From contig JAHHHB010000001.1 in assembly GCA_019359545.1 (NCBI GenBank), positions 62,001 through 126,000 of the forward strand: a stretch of DNA of 64,000 bases, written 5' to 3'. The position numbers and the translations under genes are program-made. Numbering within the stretch: position 1 is the first letter of the stretch; each line of letters opens with the position of its first letter. The notes beneath the pieces were generated by a model. That model had not been told where the DNA came from. It saw only the letters and a program-made list of their open reading frames with translations, and ran no database searches. Below, in pieces: positions 54,438 to 63,161 of the stretch. The DNA comes from Desmonostoc geniculatum HA4340-LM1 (GTDB lineage: Bacteria > Cyanobacteriota > Cyanobacteriia > Cyanobacteriales > Nostocaceae).

Positions 54438-55721
54438 ATGATATCTATGCAATCTTTCGATGTTACTTGGGCACGTGCCCAATTTCCCGCACTTGCACAA
54501 CACACCAAAGGACGACCAAATATTTTCTTTGATGGTCCTGGTGGAACACAGACACCTCAACAGGTTGTTGATGCAATTAGCAACTATTTGATATATGCAA
54601 ATGCTAATACTCACGGTGCTTTTGGCAGAAGTATACAAACCGACGAAACAATAGTTGCAGCTCGCACTGCTATGGCTCAGTTTCTAGGATGTGACAAAGA
54701 TGAGATTGTATTTGGTTCTAATATGACTTCCCTAACATTTGCTCTTAGTCGGGCAATTGGTCGTCAATTAAATCCAGGAGACGAAATTATTGTCACAAAA
54801 CTAGACCACGATGCTAATTTTGCACCTTGGTTAGCCTTAGAAGAACGTGGTGTCATAGTACGTGTTGTAGATATTAATGTTGAAGATTGCACACTCGATA
54901 TGACTAGCCTAGTAGAACAAATTAATAAAAATACCCGACTAGTTGCGGTAGGCTATGCTTCTAATGCTGTGGGAACTATAAATGATGTAGCTGAAATAGC
55001 GAGACTAGCTCATAATGTTGGTGCATTAGTGTTTGTTGATGCTGTGCATTATGCTCCTCATGGACCTATTGATGTGCAGACAATTAATTGTGATTTTTTA
55101 GTTTGTTCACCATATAAATTTTTTGGCCCGCATATAGGCGTTCTTTACGGTAAACGAGAACATCTTGGCCGTTTTCGTCCTTATAAAGTTCGACCGGCTT
55201 CAGACAATATTCCTGATTGTTGGGAAACTGGTACACAAAATCATGAAGCAATGGCTGGCACAATAGCAGCTGTTAATTATATTGCTGAACTTGGTCGTAG
55301 AATTGCTCCTAATGCTTTAGGTTATCGCAAACAGATACTAATAGCAATGAAAGCAATCTGTAGTTACGAAAGAGAGCTTTGTGAGCAACTAGTCACTGGA
55401 TTACTGAAAATTCCTAATTTAACATTCTATGGTATTCGTACTTTAGAGAATTTTGATTGGCGTACCCCAACAATTGGAATTCGTTTAGAGGGTTACACTC
55501 CGGGTGAATTAGCCCAAATATTATCTGAGCATGGTATCTCCACTTGGGATGGCAATCATTACGCCATCAACTTAACTGAACGTTTAGGTATTGAGACAAC
55601 TGGAGGTCTATTACGTATTGGGCTGGTTCACTATAACACGTCTGAAGAAATTGAGTTTTTACTAGAACAATTGAATGAAATTAGTAGTGCTAAATCATTC
55701 CCAAGTTTAGTGTGCAGATAA
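54438..55721 (+). CDS. Cysteine desulfurase-like PLP enzyme (class V aminotransferase fold)
   Basis: A 427-residue fold-type I PLP enzyme of the cysteine-desulfurase-like group (TIGR01976-like). Motifs: YFDGPGGTQTP-type start (IFFDGPGGTQTP), NTHGAFGRS, GSNMTSLTFALSRA for phosphate binding, LDHDANFAPW, GYASNAVGTIND, DAVHYAPHGPIDV with the ring-binding Asp, and the Schiff-base Lys in CSPYKFFGPHIG. C-terminal small domain ends GLLRIGLVHYNT. No mobile Cys loop typical of IscS/SufS was found, so C-S or C-N lyase chemistry on an amino acid is plausible. Fourth plus-strand gene of the putative biosynthetic cluster. Confidence 0.82.
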   Translation: MISMQSFDVTWARAQFPALAQHTKGRPNIFFDGPGGTQTPQQVVDAISNYLIYANANTHGAFGRSIQTDETIVAARTAMAQFLGCDKDEIVFGSNMTSLTFALSRAIGRQLNPGDEIIVTKLDHDANFAPWLALEERGVIVRVVDINVEDCTLDMTSLVEQINKNTRLVAVGYASNAVGTINDVAEIARLAHNVGALVFVDAVHYAPHGPIDVQTINCDFLVCSPYKFFGPHIGVLYGKREHLGRFRPYKVRPASDNIPDCWETGTQNHEAMAGTIAAVNYIAELGRRIAPNALGYRKQILIAMKAICSYERELCEQLVTGLLKIPNLTFYGIRTLENFDWRTPTIGIRLEGYTPGELAQILSEHGISTWDGNHYAINLTERLGIETTGGLLRIGLVHYNTSEEIEFLLEQLNEISSAKSFPSLVCR

Positions 55722-55845
55722 TGAAGTATTAGTTACCCAAAGGAACAGGTTATCAATGCAATTTGAAAGTAGATTTAATCCAAAGTGATAACCTGTGGTA
55801 GCTCAAATATCTAAAAAAATATTAGTGAATACAATTAGGATAAAA

Positions 55846-57030
55846 ATGCCTCAATTAACACTTGTTCAGCCTAAAATTAGTAGCGATGAAGAACTAAACA
55901 TAGCTCATCAAATTATTTTGAGTCTAGAGCAGAATAAATTGAATAATGCCATCCTATTGCTCGACCGACTTAGTGAAGGAAGAATGTTTCCTCAACCTTG
56001 GATTCAAGCAACCAAATATGCTTTAAAAAATGAAGATTGGTCTGTTTTATCTGAAGGTTTTATTAGGAAAGAGTTTATCGGGACAGATGGCTATTTTCTT
56101 TTAATTGCTCCCCATCAGCTTTCTTATGAAGAAGGCGGAGTTATTAAGCTGAGCGCTATTTTGGGCAAGGTGATGCCTATAGATTGTGTACCTCTTAAAG
56201 ACATAGAAGAACAAGTATTAAACGTTTTTGGAAAATTATTACAACCAATTACAGAGATTATTCCCTTTACATGTCTTTTTGCTTGTAGCCGCTTTTACAG
56301 TGAAGATAGTGAAGCTTTTATTGTGCCAGAATCATGGATGATACCTGGTAGTTTGGAAGGTCCAGTTATTAACAACTTAGCACGTCATCGACAACGATTT
56401 CATCAAATTGTCCGCAGAAATATTCCCCGTATATTTGAGCCTGAAACAGCTAATCTGTTGTTAGATTCTCTCGCAGATGAAAGGATAGGTTCACAGCGTC
56501 AACACATTGAGTATCAATACCATGATGCTGGTCATGCAACAGGTTTAGGTATTAAACGTAAAATACAAGATAAGTTGTTATCTACATATTGGTTTGCTGG
56601 GATTGAAGAATGGAGAGCGGATAGCGTAGAGTTTGATTTGGCAATTCGGACACTGCCAAATGCAGAAGTCGGGAAATTAATAGCTGCTAATTTGTGTCTG
56701 CGTTTTGGCATAGATGCTCAACGCTGGGGAGGTTATGATTATGATACTCATGCAACCTCTAGTTTGTTTAACTTAGAGTATCTTTTTAGAAGTTCAGCTA
56801 TGCACATAAAAAAAGATAAGCTTGCTCTTCGGAATCCAGATTATGAAAGCTTAGTCAAAGCTATAGAGATGCAGCGTGCAGAGGCTGTATCTATTACACG
56901 GGAGGAGTTATTTCTGGAACATCCTACAGGAATTTTAGGTTGTTATCATTCGATTAAAGTACATCAATCCACTAAAGAGATTTTTCGGAAGTTCATAGTG
57001 GGAGCGTCAAAAGATACGCTGGAAAATTGA
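55846..57030 (+). CDS. HDxGH-motif putative metalloprotein (DUF6014-like)
   Basis: A 394-residue protein. The standout motif is EYQYHDAGHATGLG with His226, Asp227 and His230, followed by AGIEEWRADSVEFDL with Glu254/Glu255 and Asp259; together these could bind a metal ion. From memory this pattern fits DUF6014-type proteins from actinobacterial clusters, also without assigned reaction. The frame opens at a GTG at 55795, but the ATG at 55846 has a proper AGGA ribosome site (ATTAGGATAAAAATG) and is preferred. It follows the PLP gene by about 125 bases on the same strand. Confidence 0.65.
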   Translation: MPQLTLVQPKISSDEELNIAHQIILSLEQNKLNNAILLLDRLSEGRMFPQPWIQATKYALKNEDWSVLSEGFIRKEFIGTDGYFLLIAPHQLSYEEGGVIKLSAILGKVMPIDCVPLKDIEEQVLNVFGKLLQPITEIIPFTCLFACSRFYSEDSEAFIVPESWMIPGSLEGPVINNLARHRQRFHQIVRRNIPRIFEPETANLLLDSLADERIGSQRQHIEYQYHDAGHATGLGIKRKIQDKLLSTYWFAGIEEWRADSVEFDLAIRTLPNAEVGKLIAANLCLRFGIDAQRWGGYDYDTHATSSLFNLEYLFRSSAMHIKKDKLALRNPDYESLVKAIEMQRAEAVSITREELFLEHPTGILGCYHSIKVHQSTKEIFRKFIVGASKDTLEN

Positions 57031-57252
57031 TTTTAGGCGGGAAAATTTATTTGGCGATCGCTCTAGTCTAAATATCCCCTAAAATTAAGAAATTATGGGC
57101 TATAGTAGTGTACTCTATCCAGATGACAACTGTTGTAAACTTTATTCCCAGTTCCTTAGAGATGATAGTATAAATCAAACTACTATGCCCTACACTATCT
57201 TGCTATAAAACACCTCACAAGTCAAAAATAAAATCCTGTTTATTTTTGAGAA

Positions 57253-57999
57253 TTATCGGTAAAAGCACAATATTTGCGTGGCATTGATGACATCTTCATA
57301 TCGACACTCAAAGCCACTAAAACTGTACTTCTGGGAAATTTCGTAAAGAGTTTGTTGAGTTTCGGGAAAATCACTTGTAGAAATATGATTTTCCACCATG
57401 AAATACTCTTGAGGACTAAGTAAAGACCAGTCTTTTCTTACCCACTCTAAGTAACGTTTCAGATAGGTTTTTCGGTCTTCTGCTTGTTGACGAAAAACGT
57501 CAATGAGAATCAGAACGCCCCTAGATGTTAAAAGATTTTTCATCTGACCAATAATCAAATCCTTTTGTTCAAGACTTAGGTGATGGAGAGCAAAAGAAAT
57601 GAGAATAGCATCAAAACTCTTTTGTTGAGTTAACATTAATTCCGGAACTAATTGAGAAAAATCGCCTTGGGTAAAGGTTGTCTCGCACTGAATCTTTACC
57701 ATGTTATCCTTAGCAACTTCTAGAGCAGGTATAGATAAGTCTATTCCTTGATATGAACTAATAGTAGTATTTAATAAAACCTGAGCAGTAAAACTAGCAT
57801 CGCCACATCCCAAATCAAGCATTCTAAAGGGTTGCTGGAAGTAGCCTAGTAGGAATTCCTCCAATATCGAGTAAATTTCATGGTGTCCCATGTAATTGTT
57901 GTCAAGTATTTTCTGGTAGACTTTCCATTGGTCATTAAAAAATTCTTGAGGCTGGAAAGATTGATTTTCACTAGTTGTCAATGTTTTTTTATCTAACAT
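57253..57999 (-). CDS. Class I SAM-dependent methyltransferase
   Basis: A 248-residue small-molecule-type methyltransferase. SAM motif I is MLDLGCGDASFTAQVL, motif II QGIDLSIPALEVAKDNM, and ILISFALHHLSLEQKDLI follows, with GVLILIDVFRQ later. It faces the plus-strand cluster convergently, with a 222-base gap. It may tailor the product of the neighbouring genes, or be unrelated. Substrate unknown. Confidence 0.82.
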   Translation of the reverse strand: MLDKKTLTTSENQSFQPQEFFNDQWKVYQKILDNNYMGHHEIYSILEEFLLGYFQQPFRMLDLGCGDASFTAQVLLNTTISSYQGIDLSIPALEVAKDNMVKIQCETTFTQGDFSQLVPELMLTQQKSFDAILISFALHHLSLEQKDLIIGQMKNLLTSRGVLILIDVFRQQAEDRKTYLKRYLEWVRKDWSLLSPQEYFMVENHISTSDFPETQQTLYEISQKYSFSGFECRYEDVINATQILCFYR

Positions 58000-58356
58000 A
58001 TTCTATGATCTGGGGAGTGGGTAGAGACGCGATTAACCATTGTCTATGGGGAATAGCGCTCTTTTATTACTCCGAAAAAATAAAATATTCGTAGGTTGGG
58101 CTTAACGTGTGTGAAACCCAACAAAACCAGAGATTGTTGGTGTTGGGTTTCGTTCCTCAACCCAACCTACGCCTAAGTTCATCAAAGTCCTTAAAAATAA
58201 GGGTGGATGATTTTTATCCCACGAGAGTCATAAAAGAGCGATAGGAAATCAGCCTTTTCAATTTGAGAGCGAGTTTTTTCACGCAATCAAATAGAGTCCT
58301 ATAGATATGTAAGTATATTAAAAAAGACAAAAAAACAAAACAGAACAGGATATTTT
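58000..58356. other. Spacer with GTAGGTTGGG palindromic repeat
   Basis: The repeat at 58091-58170 has ends GTAGGTTGGG and CCCAACCTAC and contains GTTGGGTTTCGTTCCTCAAC, also found at 38812-38831. Otherwise AT-rich, no gene. Confidence 0.6.
58091..58170. repeat. GTAGGTTGGG...CCCAACCTAC interspersed repeat
   Basis: Inverted ends of 10 bp and an internal GAAACCCAACA/TGTTGGGTTTC pairing. A shorter copy is at 38790-38841. Confidence 0.75.
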
Positions 58357-58881
58357 ATGCAAAGAGTCGTTTCCGCTAAGCAATTACAATCTGCCAAAAA
58401 TCTCAATTGGGTCAGTTTGATTGCTGACATTATGCTAGCGGGGATGGTTGTCGGACCTTTAACTGCTCCCTTTTTGGCTGCGTCTGGGTTGTCTTTGCTT
58501 GGAGCGATCGCCAATATCATTTATTTTATGGGTAATCATGTATGTCCACAACCGACTATGGGCTTAGATTTAGCACCCCCCTATATTATGGCTGTATGTA
58601 TGCGCTGCTACGGTACTGTCACGGGTTTGTTGATTACTCGTCTGTTGTATGGGGTTACAGGTGGTAAAGGTTTTTACTGGTTAAGTCAGTATGGCTGGAG
58701 TGGTGCAGCGTTAGCTAGTGTGCTAATGATGGCTTATCCGTTGGAATTGGCTGCACAGGTTTTCGGTTTGTGGAATTTTAATAATTATGTAGTTACGCCC
58801 TTTGGGTTGATTACGGGTTTGGCGTGGGGATTGTTTACCATGCCAATTTTACACGGGTGGCAGACTGCTAAAATCAGCTGA
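58357..58881 (+). CDS. DUF2085 membrane protein
   Basis: A 174-residue protein with about four membrane helices (ADIMLAGMVVGPLTAPFLAA, then GLSLLGAIANIIYFMG; later ALASVLMMAYPLELAAQVF, FGLITGLAWGLFTM). Conserved cysteines in HVCPQP and MAVCMRCYGTVTGLL are the DUF2085 signature and could bind a metal or cofactor. Function is unknown. It appears to be transcribed alone. Confidence 0.78.
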   Translation: MQRVVSAKQLQSAKNLNWVSLIADIMLAGMVVGPLTAPFLAASGLSLLGAIANIIYFMGNHVCPQPTMGLDLAPPYIMAVCMRCYGTVTGLLITRLLYGVTGGKGFYWLSQYGWSGAALASVLMMAYPLELAAQVFGLWNFNNYVVTPFGLITGLAWGLFTMPILHGWQTAKIS

Positions 58882-59388
58882 GATCAATTGTACAGATTTA
58901 TAGAGCGATCGCTTGTTTCTCAATTAGTGATTTTAAGCACAATTACTCATATGGGAGAAAAATGCAGCGATCGCATTTGTGTATCATTAATTAAGTGCCT
59001 GATTACACGCAAGCTAAAGTCTTCTTTTTTAAAATCGTGCTTTTAACCAAGCCTGTAAATCAGCTATACTCTTAAAATCTCACAATACCTAATAGTTGCA
59101 AACCCTGAAATTAGAAGTATAATCGATCGCTATCTCTCTAACAAGGAAAAACCTCCTGTTTGGGAAATAAATAAATGTAAAAGATACAAGGTGAAAAACT
59201 AAAAATTTTTACTTTGGTTTTTTGTCACTTGTTTTTCAAGAATCTGTGAGTTTAAAATAGCAATTTACTTCATGGTGTATATTACAGGGAAATTGCTTCG
59301 AGTATCCAGGTTCTTGGAAAACATCATTCCCCAACTAAGCCTTAGAGAAAATTAACCTTAACTGGCAATCTAATTCTGGGACAATTGC
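58882..59388. other. 507-base spacer, nothing recognised
   Basis: AT-rich, with HIP1-like sites at about 58906, 58968 and 59125. No gene, repeat or RNA was recognised. The end should hold the promoter of the small exported protein. Confidence 0.4.
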
Positions 59389-59778
59389 ATGAAGAAACTG
59401 TTAATAAATTTGACTACCAAAACCGCAGCTTTGATGTCTCTGGCTTCAATGCTAATGACCAGTAAAGTCACCACAGCTGGCGAACCAGTAAATCCGCAAC
59501 CAGTAAATCGTCCTGACGCCGCTACTACACCAGTATCCGCAGAAGACCAGAAAGCTTGCGTCAGACATCCGAAACTCGGTCAATTTTTCTGCGCTGGTGC
59601 TGAACAATTATCTCATTTGCACAAAGGCGTAGCAGAGATTGATGTCACTGATGATAATCTGGAGAAGGCTCTGCTTGCGGTTACAGATGCAGAAAGCGAT
59701 GCTGCGGTAGCTTTATTTGGTTGTGATTGTGCTGCATCAATAAATTGTTTGCGTCGTCTGCGGAATAGTCTTCCTTAG
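59389..59778 (+). CDS. Small exported Cys-containing protein, unknown
   Basis: A 129-residue protein with an N-terminal signal (LTTKTAALMSLASMLMT, cleavage near TTAGEP), a Pro/Thr-rich linker, and a small C-terminal domain with six cysteines (KACVRHPKLGQFFCAG, LFGCDCAASINCLRRLR). The cysteine spacing suggests disulfides in the periplasm. No family is recognised. Confidence 0.6.
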   Translation: MKKLLINLTTKTAALMSLASMLMTSKVTTAGEPVNPQPVNRPDAATTPVSAEDQKACVRHPKLGQFFCAGAEQLSHLHKGVAEIDVTDDNLEKALLAVTDAESDAAVALFGCDCAASINCLRRLRNSLP

Positions 59779-59977
59779 AATTTACCGCTACCCAAGAATA
59801 AGGTTTTCGGTCACCAAAAAAGTGCTGAGTAATGAGTGCTGAGTGAGAAATAAGTACGTTTACTCAGCACATAGAGCTTGTTCGCGTAGGGTCTCCAAGA
59901 GTTGCCCCTAAATTTCCATCTAAACCTCCGCAACTATTTTTTGATAGAGTGATGCTTTGTCGATCGCTGGAATCTTT

Positions 59978-60997
59978 ATGTCCCAACTATCGCTCCCCCA
60001 ATCGCTCCACAAAGACCTGCCCCTCACCGCTCTTGCGCCCATGCAAGATGTGACAAACCTCTGGTTTATGAAGCTCATTGCCCACTACGGCAGTCCTGAC
60101 TACTTCTTCACCGAGTATTTCCGCGTCAATGAGACCTCACGGCTCAATCGTAGCATTTTGGCATCAATTACCGAAAACGACACGGGTCGCCCTGTTTTTG
60201 CTCAAATGATTGGCGAAAATATTCCACACTTAGTAAGAACAGCAAAGGAACTCTGCGGCTATAATGTCGCTGGAGTTGACTTGAACATGGGGTGTCCAGC
60301 ACCTAGAATCTATCGCAAAAATGTTGGCGGTGGATTGCTGCTCTCACCAGAAAAAGTGGATCGGATTTTGGGAGAACTGCGTTCTGCTGTCAACGATCGC
60401 CCTTTGACCGTCAAGATGCGCTTAGGCTTTGAAAATACAGATACCTTTTACGAAATTCTAGATATCATCAATCACCACAGCATTGATTTGCTGAGTTTGC
60501 ATGGTCGCACGGTGAAAGATATGTACCACGGAGCAGTCAAATATGATTTGATTGCTGAAGCAGTCAGACGAGTTGATTGTCCAGTGCTTGCCAATGGCAA
60601 TATCCACTCTGCGGCAACTGCCCTTGAAGTGCTTTCTCAAACTGGCGCTGCGGGTGTTATGGTGGGACGGTGGGCGATCGGGAATCCTTGGCTTTTTAAT
60701 CAAATTCGGCAGGCTTTGCGCTTCGAGACGATCGCGCCTGTTCCTTTAGTAGAGGTACGCAACTATATCGATCGTTTATGGCAAACCCCCACAGCGGCAA
60801 CTATGCCAGAGCGATCGCGCGTAGGCTATCTCAAAATGTTCCTAAACTACATTGCCTTGAGTATTGACGCTGAAGGTCATTTCCTGCGGCTGATGCGACA
60901 CACCTCTACCGAGCTAGAACTGTTTAACCTGTGCGATCGCGTTCTCCTTGGTGAGGAGACGAAAACTTTAGCCCTAGCACCCTCTTTGAGGATGTAA
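59978..60997 (+). CDS. tRNA-dihydrouridine synthase family protein
   Basis: A 339-residue FMN-dependent Dus enzyme, reducing uridines in the tRNA D-loop. Motifs: LAPMQDVTN for FMN, the catalytic Cys in NMGCPAPRIYRKNVGGGLL, TVKMRLGF, SLHGRTVKDMYHG, VLANGNIHS and GVMVGRWAIGNPWLF. It belongs to a DusA/B/C-related bacterial group; the precise target uridine is unclear. The frame opens at a TTG at 59957 seven codons earlier; the ATG at 59978 is preferred. Confidence 0.88.
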   Translation: MSQLSLPQSLHKDLPLTALAPMQDVTNLWFMKLIAHYGSPDYFFTEYFRVNETSRLNRSILASITENDTGRPVFAQMIGENIPHLVRTAKELCGYNVAGVDLNMGCPAPRIYRKNVGGGLLLSPEKVDRILGELRSAVNDRPLTVKMRLGFENTDTFYEILDIINHHSIDLLSLHGRTVKDMYHGAVKYDLIAEAVRRVDCPVLANGNIHSAATALEVLSQTGAAGVMVGRWAIGNPWLFNQIRQALRFETIAPVPLVEVRNYIDRLWQTPTAATMPERSRVGYLKMFLNYIALSIDAEGHFLRLMRHTSTELELFNLCDRVLLGEETKTLALAPSLRM

Positions 60998-61130
60998 CTA
61001 AGGCAACCATACCACTTTAATTTATAGCAACAGCCAAAGTGGTTAGGACATTAACAGATGATAAAACCTAGACACAAAAAGACTTTTCACCCAGTCACCA
61101 GTAAAGAGTCCCCAGTCCCTTGCTATATCT

Positions 61131-63161
61131 CTAAACTTTCACCCATTTTAAAACTTTGGGGTCTTTGTTGTAGCGGTAGGTAAAGCCGTCCTTGGCAGTA
61201 ATAGCTTTACCAAGGCTTGCTTTGCTTCTAATGCTACCAAGTGAATAATCTGTTAATGTCTGTATTTCTTTATGAGAAAATCCTTCGATTGTGCCTGTCG
61301 TTACTCCTATTTCTGATTGACTTAGAGATTCATTGTCAGAAAAATTATCGATTGTGATTTGAGCATTTTCAGGTGGATTCGTGACAATTTCTGTCTTTTT
61401 TTGGATTTGATAATCCTGGATGCTCAAAAGTTGCCAACTAGAATCTTCTTGTGAAAGTTCCAGAACCCATTGATGATAATTAAACAAACTTTCCCGATGT
61501 CCAACACTGATAAAAGTGGCTTTTGTATCTTGTAAATGTTGATATAAATTACCTTCATTTTTCAAATCTAAAGCACTCGTTGCTTCATCTAATATGGTAA
61601 AGCTAGGATGAGTAACTAACAGTCGTGCAAAAGCAAGGCGCTGTTGTTCTCCTAACGATAATATGTTCTCCCAAGGAACTTCTGTATCGAAACCATCGAC
61701 TCTAGTCAGTAAGTTTTGTAAGTTGACTTGTTGCAAAACGTCTTTAAGTTCTGCGTCGGTAATTTGACGATTTGTACTGGGATAAAGTAACTGTTCGCGC
61801 AAAGTTCCCAAGATGATATAAGGACGTTGGGGCAAGAATAAAACTTCTTCTAAGGAGGGTCGTAGCAGACGACCAGTACCTGCATTCCACAAACCGGCGA
61901 TCGCTCTTAATAAAGAACTTTTACCCCGACCACTCGGCCCAACAATTAATAAACCTTCTCCAGATTGAACAGACAATGACAAATCTTTAACGATTGTCTG
62001 CTCGTAGTCTGGCGTTTGTAAAGTTACATTCTCAAAAGCAAGATGGTTTTCTTCTATGGTTTTAATAGTACTGACATTTTTCGGCTCTTTAGTTACTTCT
62101 TCTAACGCATTTGAAAACTCACTTAAACGCTCAACGTAACTAGAAAATCGTCCAGAAGTCCCAAATTCAGTTATTAATTCTCCTAAAGCAACAGCAAACA
62201 TATTACAAGCTAAAGCAGCTTGTCCAAGTTGTCCAAAATCAATTTCATCTCTAATATATAAAGGTGCGAGTACTAAAAAAGGGAATATTTGGATTATAGA
62301 TTGATACCCTCTGCTAAAAATATCCCGCCCTCTCTCCCAACTTATCTTGTCTTCGATATTTTTGATCAGATTATTAAATCGGCGTCTAATTATCTTTAAT
62401 TCCTGTTTTTCTCCTTGAAAAAAAGCTATCGATTCAGCATGATTCCGCACATGAGTCAAGGCATAATTGTAATCAGCTTTCGATTCGATTTCTTCTTGAT
62501 TAATTGTATTCAATTTTTGATTCAAGTAAGCAGCAATTAAATTTCCTATAATTGTATAAGCAAGCATAATAGCAGCGATCTGTTGAGAAATTATCCAGAT
62601 AATTATTAAAAAAGTCGCCATTTCCAGTATTTTTTCGAGGAAAGTGGCTGAAAAATTCAAAGCACTACTAGTAATCGGTTCAATTTCTTGGGATAGACGT
62701 TGATCTGGGTTATCAACATCGGCTCTAAAATTAATTTTATAATAAGCACGCTTGCTTAAATATTTCTCTAAAATTTGATTATTTAACCATTTGTACCAAT
62801 CAAGAGCAATTTGTTTTTTGACAAACTTAGAAAATCCAACTAAAAAGGTTACCAAGACAAGTCCAACAATATTGATTGATAAGGTATTAATGAATTTAGA
62901 ATAGTCTTTGTCTTGAATAAGAGCATCGACCAAGTAGCGACTAACGAAACTATTAAAAGCAGTTACAGCTACAAGCGCAACTATTAGTAATATCAGTAAA
63001 ATGAGCATCCCCCATGCACGAATCACGTCTGAAAATGCTCTTTTCCCTGGCTCTGTTGGATACCAATAAGGACTAGCGATCGCTTGTACATCTTTCCAGA
63101 ATTGAATAAAACCTGAAAAAACGTTTGTTGTGGGTTGAGATTGAACAACTTGGGTTGGCAT
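61131..63161 (-). CDS. SbmA/BacA-related ABC transporter, fused permease and ATPase
   Basis: A 676-residue half-transporter of the ABCD/SbmA-like group (YddA type). Six membrane helices occupy about residues 45-330 (MLILLILLIVALVAVTAFN first). The ATPase has Walker A GPSGRGKSS, signature LSLGEQQRLAFAR and Walker B FTILDEATSALD, and LFLPQRPYIILGTLREQLLYP is typical. Members export or import peptides, vitamin B12 or bleomycin-like compounds. An extra C-terminal tail of about 110 residues (Ser/Glu-rich, ending KVLKWVKV) follows the ATPase domain and is unusual. Confidence 0.87.
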   Translation of the reverse strand: MPTQVVQSQPTTNVFSGFIQFWKDVQAIASPYWYPTEPGKRAFSDVIRAWGMLILLILLIVALVAVTAFNSFVSRYLVDALIQDKDYSKFINTLSINIVGLVLVTFLVGFSKFVKKQIALDWYKWLNNQILEKYLSKRAYYKINFRADVDNPDQRLSQEIEPITSSALNFSATFLEKILEMATFLIIIWIISQQIAAIMLAYTIIGNLIAAYLNQKLNTINQEEIESKADYNYALTHVRNHAESIAFFQGEKQELKIIRRRFNNLIKNIEDKISWERGRDIFSRGYQSIIQIFPFLVLAPLYIRDEIDFGQLGQAALACNMFAVALGELITEFGTSGRFSSYVERLSEFSNALEEVTKEPKNVSTIKTIEENHLAFENVTLQTPDYEQTIVKDLSLSVQSGEGLLIVGPSGRGKSSLLRAIAGLWNAGTGRLLRPSLEEVLFLPQRPYIILGTLREQLLYPSTNRQITDAELKDVLQQVNLQNLLTRVDGFDTEVPWENILSLGEQQRLAFARLLVTHPSFTILDEATSALDLKNEGNLYQHLQDTKATFISVGHRESLFNYHQWVLELSQEDSSWQLLSIQDYQIQKKTEIVTNPPENAQITIDNFSDNESLSQSEIGVTTGTIEGFSHKEIQTLTDYSLGSIRSKASLGKAITAKDGFTYRYNKDPKVLKWVKV

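Noticed and set aside
54438-55721. PLP gene as the housekeeping cysteine desulfurase (iscS/sufS)
   Set aside because: It belongs to the cysteine-desulfurase-like group and lacks the usual catalytic Cys loop and Fe-S cluster neighbours.
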